The translations under genes and the position numbers were made by a program. This document shows positions 33,701 to 45,700 of a DNA stretch of 64,000 bases, piece after piece; the stretch's first letter is position 1, and every line of letters begins with the position of its first letter. The stretch is from contig NC_087256.1 in the NCBI RefSeq assembly GCF_037042905.1, positions 25,563,501-25,627,500 of the forward strand, read 5' to 3'. The stretch is from Lytechinus pictus. Its lineage: Eukaryota > Echinodermata > Echinoidea > Temnopleuroida > Toxopneustidae. Under the pieces are notes generated by a model. That model was given only the letters and a program-made list of their open reading frames with translations. It was not told the origin of the DNA and did not search any database.

Positions 33701-36700
33701 TTGGAAAATCCTGGATCAGCCCCTGTCGAAGGTGTATATAGATTAAACTAAACTAAACTTGAATAGGGCTCCACATTGATGATTTTCAAAATTTAGCCAT
33801 TTCCTATTTTCCCAGTTTAACACTGTGAGGTGAATAATTCAAATGCTTTCACCATCGCTACCATAGAAGGATCCAGAGGGGCCGGTCACCCCCCCCCCCT
33901 CTGTTGGCGGATTAAAGACAAAAAAATGGAGAAGGAAGAAGAAACAGAAGGAAAAGAGAGGGGAAAAGGAAAAGGGGGGAAGGGAGGGAGAAAAGTGAAT
34001 AAAACTAGGGAGGGGAGACTTTGATGATTAAAAAAAAAACATCACATTGCTCATTTTCGATGAGCTATACATATTGCTCAATAGGCTGATATATATGAGC
34101 TTGACATTTCAAGCTTTGCAGTCAAAATACAAAACATATACTGTACGGTCAGCTAGGATATTTCATTATTCTTTTTTATTTATACCTCGGTCACATTTGC
34201 TCTACGGCGGCCGTACGGAGAGTCGAAAGCAGCCGTTTTATTCATTTTTATTCAAACCACCTATATTAAGCTGGTACAAAAAAAATGTTAAAACGACTGT
34301 TTTCGACTCGCCGTACGGCCGCCGTAGAAAAAATGTGACTGAGGTATAACGAATCAATAAAAAGTGCTTTGTAAAATATTTGTTTTATGATCCGAGTATC
34401 AACATTTTTAGCTCACGCTGTGCCCTATAGCATTATTTGATTTGTGGAGTACCTCCTCTTCGTGTAGGCCCTATTCCATAAATTTCTCAAAATATAACTT
34501 TTAAGGTCTGATTGTCATATCTTATCAGCTATATTGCGCGCACGTGCTAGAATTGGTGAGTCATGTATACCTAATATATATAAATCAAAGTACTCACATT
34601 CCCCTTTTCATTACAATTTTTTTAGTTAATAATAAGTTTATTAAATTAAAAATTTGCTCGCAATTGCCGTTCGCATTAATTTCGTTAAGTACGTTAATTA
34701 ATGCATCCTATTCATAATGACAAAAGTGCTTATAATCTCCGAGGTTAACACTTTAAAATTAACAAATTTAGCGCTCTCATTAGGCTTATTAGATTAGTAA
34801 ATAAGATATTGATAACATTTCATTAATTCCTAATACCGTAATTAAGTTGTCACTTTTTTCAGAATGGAAGATCGACATGTCTTTTTGCGCTTGGGAAGAG
34901 GAATCGGAAGACAGTCATTCATAATGATGAAAAAATGTCCTTAGAATGTCCCGGTCCTACGGTCCAGAATAACTTCAGCTCGACATGCTTTGCATTCGCC
35001 TCATTTTTAAGAGCAATCCATGTCCACTTCACGATTATTTTCCTACACAGTGCAGTGCTTAATTTGACCTTTTCACATCGGAATATCCAATATTTTCAGT
35101 TCGCGCTTCGCGCTCGCATTATTGATTTCCGTGATAAAAAGTACTGTATTAAGAATGCGCAAATTCTAGAACATGCATGTTTATTGAGACGGGCTGCTTA
35201 TCCTGTATTGAAAACAGCATGCTTAAATTACATGTATCTCGCTTCAGATTAGAATATCAAAAATTTTCTTCTCGCGCTTGCATTATACAAGTAAAGGTGT
35301 AACCAAGTACCCATCCTTTTCACGATTTAGAAAACATGAATATAAAATAGTGTTCCTTTTTTAGGTCTATATATCTCAATTTTTATCCGCTCACGCTTCG
35401 TGCTCCCACTTTGTACCTAAAATATTACTTAGGCCCTATTCTGTTCTGTTCATACACAAAGTGCTTGGAATGTCCATTTTTATGGTCAGAATTTCAAACA
35501 TTTTTAGCTCGCTTTGCGCTCGCATTATTTTGATTGAACTGTAAACCGCCATTAGCAAGTCCCTCTTCGATCAGACCAGAATGTATATTTCTCTCTTTTC
35601 TTTCTTTTTTTGCTCCTCCTTCGCGCTCGCAGAAATTTTATTAAAATACGCATATTGTTCAAGTTCACAAACATTGCCCAGAATGTTCAATTTTGAGGAT
35701 AAAAAACATGAAATTTCAAAGATATTTTAGCTCGCGCTTCTCACTCGCACTATAGGGGCTATGAGATTATTATATATTGTGTTTTGTGTATGCTGTTTAA
35801 TGAGAATAAAGAAGTGACTGTTAGGACTACCCCTATTAACTTTGAGCAGAGCAAATATTTTTCGGCCCCTTCCCCGGTTTATTTCTAATTTGTTTAATTG
35901 CCAACTCGTCTACTATCGTTTGGTCCATCAGTTCGTCAACTCACCACATAGTCTTTTTTTCATTTAGTATAATGCCATTTCGTCTAATGACCAGTGGACC
36001 CAAAAGCCATTTGGTCCATATACCATTTCATCTAATTGGACTATAAATGTTATGAAAATAAAATGGCTATTAGACCAACCGGTTATGTGACTAAATGGTC
36101 ATCGACGAGATGGTTATTAGAAGAAGTGATGATTGGACCAAATGGTTAATGGACCAATGGCTGTTAGACGAAATGTTGATGGACAGATTGGCATTAGACT
36201 TAATGAAAATAGACCATGTAGTGAGTGGACGAGTTTGCCGTAGACGAATTGGCACCCCCCCCCCTATTGGCGATACCGCCCATGCACTACTACTTCTTTC
36301 TTATCTCATCCTTTTCATGATATATAAAACATGAATAGAGTGTCCCATTTTTAGGTCTAAATCTCGATTTTTTTTTCCGCTCGCTCTTCGCGCTCGCATT
36401 AATTGTTTTATAGCGACGATCCTGTTCATGGTTACAATTGATTTAAATTTTCCATTCTTTATGTAGAAGTGTCCCCCAAAAAAAATCGGCTCGCGCTTGC
36501 ATGATTTTATTGTTGAAATATGTAACGTCTCCCCATGGCTAAGTGAAATAAGCAGTCCTTAACAGGTACCTTTTTGATCAGTTGAAAACGTAAACAAAAA
36601 TCTTATGCTCGCGCTTTAACAAAGATCGGAAATTTGATATCCTTTCCATGCATGATTTAAAATACATGAATAGACATGTCTTGTTTTTAGGTCTAAATCT

Positions 36701-39700
36701 TCAAATTTTGTGCTCGCACTTCGCATCAATTGCTAAGTTATATACCTATCCTGTTTAAGTTACAAAAAGTGCCTATTATTTCAATTCTGCTCGCGCTTCG
36801 CGTTCTTAGTAATTATTTAGTTGCATACACATCTTTTTCATGATAAACATTGCCCAGAAATTTCAAACTTTGGGGAAAAAACACATATTTTTTAATGATA
36901 AATTAGCTCGCGCTTTGCGCTCGCATTATATAAAAAAGAGTTATGATATTATATATTTATGTTGATTTATAAGACAAAAGCTAAGAAGTGACATTTTATT
37001 CAAAGAAACAAACCTAAATCATCTTCGCGCGGCCGATTGGGGAAAAATATGGGTGAAAGAACCCCCCCCCCCTTGGCGAAAGCTGGATCCACCCTTCATC
37101 CTATTTATTTCTCTCCTTCCATCCATCTCTCCATTCTTCCAGGAACCGAGGAATAGTTTTGAAAGTGGGGTTAAACATGAAAAATTGATTTTTTTTTTTT
37201 TGTTTTTTTTTTTGGGTATTTTTACCAATAAAATCATTAATGAAAATAATTCGGTACAAAAATCTATGTAATTCTTCTTCCTGTTTTAAACTACTTGAAA
37301 AAAAAAACTGGGAGGGGGGGGGGGGGTTGGCCATACCGCCACTGCTAGTAATATGATTATACCATCCGTCACTATAAAGATGCTTTGAAGAAAAAATGTT
37401 CAAATTTTTGAGATAATCATGAGGATTGCCCGAAAAGAAATCTTTTAAAGAGGGGTTGCTGGCTTTGAAAAAAAAGCCAAAAGAAAGAGATTATCTCTCT
37501 AAAGATAAGTTGATTTTGGTCGAATATCATACTAAACTGATTTCCAGGGGGTGCTGCCTCTGGTGCAGGGGCGGCGATCCAGGGGATAGGCACGGGCTCA
37601 ATGCCCCACTTCTAAAAGCACTAAAAAGTGCCCCTTTTCTGTTCCCCCAACTTCGCTCCACTCCCCCTGCCGTACGTGTACAAAAAACGCACCACCAGCC
37701 AAAAAAAAAAAAAATCTTGGGGGTAACAACCCGAGCACCCCACTTCTCAGGGCCATATACAAGGATTCTAATTTATTAATTTTAAAGAAAGCATGAGACA
37801 TCATATGTTGAAAAAAAATTAAAGAGACCTATTAATGACTGCATGTGGTCCCACCGTTACGCTAGATCTGCGCACAAAATTGCTTTTATATGACACGCAA
37901 AAGGGATAGATCTTAGTGGAAAAGTGGGATAAAGCAAACAAGTTTTAGAGACTGCCTTTATTGGCGTTCAATAATATGGGTGATATGATACAAATTCTGC
38001 TAGTTTATTCGTACTATTATTTCTGGCCATTGTACTTAGATCTATATTTTATTGTGGAAACATTAAAAAAACATTATGATACAAATCGAGCGAGGCAAGT
38101 ACAATGATATGGGGCAGAGTTCCAAGTCTTCATGCCCCAGACTGAATATATTTTGACATCAACTTTCTCTAAAAACAAGTGTTATGTTTTATTTTGTATT
38201 ATTCATTTTTAAGTATAAGGTTAAATTATAAGTCTCGGAGTGTCAGTTAATGCTGCAAAAGATGTATAAGGCCTACTCTTTTGCAGCACTATCCAGCTAC
38301 CGCGGCGAGGACGCCCTCCGAGAAGGTAGCCATATCAAAACTAAAAACAAAAAATTCCCCTTAGATTACTGGTGGATCCAAGGGGCATAATTATCGAGAG
38401 CCAAAATTGTAATTTGTAACATTAGCATGCCCTTTTTACCCAAGCATGCCCCCTTGAAAGTGAGGATATATATATATATATATATATATATAGGCCCAAT
38501 TTTTTTGCTTGTAAATTTTTAGGGACGAAATGACTTTGAATTTTTTGTAAAAACATTTTGTAATGCTTATCAAATTTGCATCGGGAAAATATGCCCTCCA
38601 TAGGCCCCCCACCAAAAAAAAAGTTTATCAACCCAGGGGAGACCACATGAAATTTTTAGGGGGGGGGGGTCCACTGGAATTTAGGGGGCACGCAGGAAAA
38701 AAAATTGTCAAGCAAAAAAAAAGGTTATCAACAAAAAAATTAGGGGGGGGGGCGATTGTCCCCCCACCTCAAATTTAGGGGGGACACGACCCCCCCCCCG
38801 CTGCCTATGGGGGGACGTTGTTACCCTTTTTTTGCTAATTTTTTTTTCGGTCCCCCCCCCCTTTGATAACCTTTTTTTGTCAAAGATTTTGGTGCCCCCC
38901 TAAATTTTTTGACTGCCGCCACTAATAGTGCCCCCCCCCCCTTTGGAAAATCCTGGACCCTCCCTTGCCTAGATATAGATGTTTAAAGAATTAATTATTT
39001 TGAAAGTCAGAGTGCCCCCGCCCCCCCATGCTTTAGTTATCATGGCATAAAACTTGTCATATCTAATCCTTATATCAGCAAGAGGTCACAGCATACTATC
39101 CGTCACCAAACGACTGCATTTGAGCCATTTATTTTCTCTTTTCTCTTCTTTCTATTTTTTGTTGTTATTTAATCATTGTTTATTTGGATAAGCTCGGATC
39201 CGAGACTAACTGGGACGGTGAACGCACTTTCGTTCGAGTTGTGTATTTACGTAACAATACGCCGAGGCGAGAAAGGACACGCCCACAATCCCTCGTTCAG
39301 TGCCGAGCTCTGTGAATACGTGTCGACGAAATTTCAAAATTAAATTTGTACACAAATCTGTCACAATTCGGACCAACTTTAGCCTCAGATTAACAGATAT
39401 TTAGATCTCTTTGGAACACTAAAAGTCATTCACTTGGGGTTTTTGAATATGCTGATTCAGGTGAGGTACTTTTCAATGCTTTTAAACATAGATTTTAAAA
39501 AATAGATTTTCGTTTTGGGATCCCTAGTACAAGTATGTAGGGAGCAGTCGCGCGTGCCCCAGACTGTGGTACATTTTACCACACTCCCCCCGACTTTAGG
39601 ACATCGTTACTTCCTCTATTTTTGGACTGTTGCCGTCCGGCCATATGTCATATGTACACATGTGGATCTAAGCAGTCCTCAGTGAAAGGAGGGAACGATA

Positions 39701-42700
39701 AATGTTAATCCACTGCCGCTCTCAGAGGTTTGTAAGAAACTGTCTGGAGTCGCAAGGGTCAGAGGATGAACATGCCATTTAGTCGGTATATTTATATGCC
39801 CAAATTTATTTTAAATAAAACAACTATCCAACTTCTCAGGTAAAAGGTCAAGGGGAGACTTATCAATGTGACTTTTGGATACAAGTATTTTAATCAAACA
39901 AACGCTGCCACATGATAAACTTGATGCTAATACCGAGACTACAAGGGCATTTCTAAAGTTTTGCAAATATATATATATATATATATATGCCAAAAGAGCG
40001 AAGGTCAAGCCTTACGCCCGCAAGGGATAAAAAGAATACATGAATGCATATTTTCTAAAATGCTTTGGAAGACTTACTTAATGCTTCCACGCAATTGCGT
40101 CAAATACAGATGTTGCTGCCGAAGTATTGCGACAGGTCAGAAACTGACCAGATAAAAAAAACACAATGTAGTACGAGATTTGAAGTCTAGCACAAGTCAT
40201 AGCTGTGTCTTGACTCTAGTTCTGTACTAGATTGTCTGCAACTGATTGCACTGCTAGACTTGACTTCGCTGCAAGTTCTAGACCACGAGTTTCTCTGCAA
40301 GTTCTAGACCTGACTTTCCCTGCAAGTTCTAGACCACGAGTTTCTCTGCAAGTTCTAGACCTGACTTTCCCTGCAAGTTCTAGACCACGAGTTTCTCTGC
40401 AAGTTCTAGACTTGACTTTCGCGGCAAGTTCTAGCCAAACGACTGGATATGCTACAACAATTGTTGCAAGTCTTAATCCCATCATTATTGGAACTTGACT
40501 TCCAAGAGGAAATCCCAGGAGATGATATCTCATATTCATAGATGAAAACGTGGTCAATTGTAAAGAACTTGACCAATGTAAATAAGAAATCTAGGGAGAA
40601 TGACTTTGTTGGCTTGTTATCACCCCACACAAGTCAAGATCTAGAAATCTTTACTCCTGTAAGGGAAAGACACCCGAACAATTGTTTACAAAAGCCGATA
40701 TGCACATTTCATTTTAAACCAGAAAAATAATTCTTATGAAAAAGTCTAAGCTTTTTGAGCAGACGGTTAATGGGGTAGCTCATCAATGTGAATTTGTGAA
40801 AGGATCCTTTGATTGTTAAACCTTTCACTTGACAAGCTTAACCTCATCCCAGGAATACTGGAATATCTAAAATTTGTAATGTACATATGAACGCATGCTT
40901 GCAGCAGCCAGCAAAATGGTTGACCCAAAGGCCCGGGGGGGCCACTTACATTGACGAGTGGATACCATGCGCGACCAAAAAAACACGTAAAAAGGATGTC
41001 TTTTTCACGACAGGGCACGTTACGTACGTAACGTGATAAGGGTGTCAAAAACACAAAAATAATGAAAATAGGGTATCTATTTCGCTATGAAAATTACGTG
41101 TTTAGGGTAGAATTCGCGGGGATGATAAAACAAAATTAAAATGTTTTATAAAGGATGTCCTTTTTGCCCCAACACTTCGTGTTTAGAGTCCGATTTGCGC
41201 GAGGTGTAGAAGGTGGGGTCGTACTAAACCAATAAGGTAAAGCCGACGACCGAAGGACCCGTAACAATCAAACATTCCTGTACTTGTTTAGGGGTTCATT
41301 TCAGGGAACATTTGCCAAGAGTATCGTTTTGTTTCCAATACTTGTTAAGGGTAGGGTTTCACACGCCAATACTTGTTAAGGGGTGCATTTTCAGAATATG
41401 GAAATTACGTGTTTAGGGTGCTTTTCGAGACACCATGGTCGCGCATGGTATCCACTCGTGAATGGAAGTGGCCCCCCCGGGCCCAAAGGTCTCACAAAAT
41501 TTCTATAAAATTTGTTTTACACTAAGCCCCTTCCATGAAGATAAATTCTTAGACTTGTGAGGATTTGGGGCTTGATTATTATTACTGAATAAACACAAAT
41601 CCCAATTTCTGAGGCTAGTCCTCAGACAGATTTGGGTCGACAGTCCACGGTTTTACACAATGGATCTAAGCCCTCATTGCCAAGAGACGAACAATCAAAT
41701 TCAGGAGAATCTGTTAATATTTGTCATCTATCCAGTAAAAAGAGAACCTTATTGAACTCTATCAATTTGCTTAGTTTTAACGATTCTTATATCTTCCTTG
41801 CAGAAAATCCATAAGTTAACAGATTCCCAAGGAGGTTATAATCAGAATAAAGAAAAAGACATTCTGGTTGTTTAAAAATGAATACCCCTGCACAATGATG
41901 AAGTCTGAAGTCATAAAATTCAAGACCTCACACACATCTAACCTACATTAACTCTTACTATGCCAGGCCCAATACCCCTCTAGTGCCAGGGATATTCGAG
42001 GGAATCCTAAATTGACCGAAACGTAAGCAGAGACTGATTTTTAAACGGTCATAACTCTTTACCCGTACGTTGTATAATCAAACCTTCTACAAATGAAATG
42101 ATGCATGGTTCATGGACTTTATGATCATGTTATGACCTTTCATATTTGCAATTGGAAAAATTAAGAAAAGATGAAATATTTTACATCGTTTTTTTAAATA
42201 AGTAAAACCTAGAAAATTATGATTTCATGAACATTTCAAAGAGTTAATAACCTGAGTAATTGAAGAGATACCAAGAAATTAAGAAGATAAAATGAAAGTT
42301 CAATGTTTACCCTTTCAAATGACGTATCTATTGATGAAATTGAACAAACAGAAATATGAAAAATAATGCTCTTTTGAATGAAATAGTATTTTGCTATTCA
42401 AGTTATTTCCTCTGAAATACGAGAGGGTTTATACACACGCAATTGAAACCGAGCTTTTCCAAACAAGGGCATTGTCGTCGATCAAGTGACCAATCACAGC
42501 ACAGCTGCGATCTCCACGCAAACACACACAATAATATATTAGAGCCATGTATCTTCACAGTGCAGCCAACCGTACCCTTACATTCGTGTAGTCTTCAAAA
42601 CAAGACCCTGTAATTTTTCAGAATGCGCGGTATTCCGCAACAACCGCTGTGGGGGAAACAAAATTATTAGTGCAGAGTAAATTTTATGTCATTTAAATTC

Positions 42701-45700
42701 TTGTCAATATTGTCGTAATGCAAAACATGTTTTAGAAAAATCGTAACCTGGATACGATATGTGGTGTGCGATGCACTCAACTATATACTGTTTTGGATAA
42801 TGTAGGCGATTTCTATCCAGTGTCGGCAACAAACATTTGCGACCCACTCAACTATCGTTCTAAAGCATGAATCAGTGTAAAGTTTGGTTTTCAAAAAGAA
42901 AATAGGCCTATTTGTTCTGTATTTCTGGTCTGACCCCCCCCCCCCCTCGCCTAAAAAAATGTGAGGTCAGGTGGAAGTGTTTATGTTGATTTTTAGCCCT
43001 TTTTGTGGTGACCCAGGTTGAATACAAAATTAAATGTATTTATTACAAAACATAATTCTAGCATAATATTCATACGTTATCATTATTACGTAACTGATCT
43101 CACATCTCTCTCTCTCTCTCTATTTTTTAATGAAATAAAGATGATTTGTATAGAGAGGAGATAAAAATCTCTGGAAAAAAAAATATTTTGAAATATGATC
43201 ATATCTGATCTTTGTAGCTGCATCTATAAAAGGATATTAATCTGGGCCAACTATGCATCTCGTACATGCCAAGGAATGGACAATAGATGCCGGATATTCT
43301 TTTTCGTGTGGAAAATATAATGCAATATAAATATGGAAATATAATGACAATTTTAGACAAGAAAAGGGCCTCATTGCATATAATGTCTTTGAATAATTGA
43401 TTATTTTCAAACGTTTGGCTTCATTCATTCCGCGAGCGAGCATACATAGCAAGCACTTTGAATTAAAAAAAAACTGTCTTCATTGACATGCCAGGAAGCC
43501 CAATGGGATCTCTATTTGATATAAAATCGTAGCTGAACAGTGAAAGAACGATAAACATAACAGGTAAAATTCACTCTGTGGACATTTCATGATGGGGGTG
43601 AAATATTCATTATATCTGCTTCGGTATTAAAAAGAATAATTTTCGACCAAAGTAGCCACCTGTCTGATAGCGACTACATTTTATTGTTCATGCCACCAAG
43701 TCATGAACAATAGATGCCCAGACTCTCTTTCATGAGGAATGTCTAATCCGCGCTCCCTCCTGACCTATTATCGAGGAGAGCAATTTAGCACAGGATGTTC
43801 ATAGAAATCGGGCAACGCGCGCGTCTTTTGATTTGACAATTGAATACTTTCAAAGGTTCCGATACGAACAATAACTTTTCTCTCCGTTGAGATCAAGATT
43901 AAAATTCCTCTGTCTCTTTCCCCAACACCTTCCATTGACTTATTGCCATTAAAATACATAATTTTTATTCAAATATTTGTTTCGACTTTAAGACATTTAG
44001 CATCGACAATATGCGTCAAATTTCCTGTAATCTAAATGATGATGATGATGATGATGATAGGGATGATGGTAAAGATGGCATGGATAATGTCGAGAATGAT
44101 AACAAGAAATCACGGGGGAAACAGCACACCTCCGCCACCACGACCACCAGCACAAACACTGGCATCGTTACTTCCACTTATCAAAACACAAATAATTTAA
44201 AATAATTAAATTTACTTGTAGCCGAAGCCTATTTTGCATATTTAGAAATAAAGGATAAAGATGAGATTTAAGATTGAAGAAATGTATAGGCTATAGTCCT
44301 TAACAAATCAAAAATACAGGAAATTGAAAGATAAAAGAGGAAACAGAAATAACGAAGCAATGGGGTGTGAAGGTAGAAATTACTAACAATTTATAGAAAT
44401 TTAGATCTTTATAATTTGTTGAACCTTACGATTGTTGATTCAAATAATATGTTTGTAATGAATTAAAGATATTGCTTTCGACAATATCAGAAATTATATT
44501 TTCTACACCTCTTTATTTGTGATATTTATAACCCCGTCATTAAAAATATCAATCTAGTAAGGATTAATTTTACTTCCCCTTCCCTGAAATAAAAAATGAT
44601 ATGAACATTATTTGCTGTTCAAATGATATATAAGTGACACCACTAAATTTTATAGCGTGCATTTTCAATATTTTATTCATGCGGTAGGATTTATGCACAA
44701 TCAACATACTCGATATGTTAGTACATTTCACATTTCCAATTATCAAATTTGCTTGATTTATTATTTTTTTCATTTAGTAGTTATCCAGTTTATGCTACCA
44801 GATTTGGCATATGAGCATGTAGGGGAATATACTAATTATCTTTTTTGCTGGCAAAAAGGGAGAAACAAAAGAAAGCGGATCATCGGAAGAAATTATACAT
44901 TGATTGATATAAATTATTTCTCGCTAATAAAACAAATGAGGAAGAATGACAAAAAAAAAACGCATTACGGAAAATGCATGACATTCACAGAATTTTGTAA
45001 ATAAAAGATCATGGAAAGTGCGTTTAATCGCTCGATTCGCTCACTCACATTTTTCTTTTTTTAAATCTTCCTTACACCCATCATATTTTTTACTTCACCC
45101 TTTTCTTATTGGCAACATATATTTTGTTGATGATCAAAATAATATTTAGGTTTCTTTCCGTAACCGATGCAAATTTGATGTTTATTTTTTCCACCAAACT
45201 TGGTACGTAATTTGGTGTTGTTATCAAATTTGTTTGATTCATTTTTGTCTCACCTGCATAGCAGAGTGAGACTATAGGCGCCGCTTTTCCGACGGCGACG
45301 GCGGCGGCGGCGGCGGCGGCGGCGTCAACACCAAATCTTAACCTGAGGTTAAGTTTTTGAAATGACAGCATAACTTAGAAAGTATATGGACCTAGTTCAT
45401 GAAACTTGGCCATAAGGTTAATCAAGTATTACTGAACATCCTGCCTGAGTTTCATGTCACATGACCAAGGTCAAAGGTCATTTAGGGTCAATGAACTTAG
45501 ACCATGTTGGGGGAATCAACATCAAAATCTTAACCTAAGGTTAAGTTTTTGAAATGTCATCATAACTTAGAAAATATATGGACCTAGTTCATGAAACTTA
45601 TACATAAGGTTAATCAAGTATCACTGAACATCCTGCATGAGTTTCACGTCACATGACCAAGGTCAAAGGTCATTTAGGGTCAATGAACTTTGGCCGAATT

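Larger units (their letters stand above)
31482..39524. mobile_element. 8-kb insertion flanked by 11-bp direct repeat
   Basis: TAGTACAAGTA occurs at 31471-31481 and 39525-39535, and joining the flanks across one copy restores the LTR order seen in the intact partner. So 8,043 bp was inserted with an 11-bp target duplication. The ends (GAGTTACCAAAAGG and the complement of the right end, GGGATCCCAAAACG) agree at 10 of 14 positions, weak inverted repeats. An 11-bp duplication fits Mutator-like elements best among families I know, but no transposase is visible; class uncertain. Confidence 0.6.

Noticed and set aside
36095-36334. Met/Asp/Leu-rich peptide
   Set aside because: Translation of the ATTAGACNAAATGG repeat.
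40216-40557. Repeat protein on both strands
   Set aside because: A translated 25/26-bp minisatellite, open on both strands by chance.
44657-45004. 115-codon plus-strand frame
   Set aside because: Includes a repeat copy (44771-44853) and AT-rich filler.
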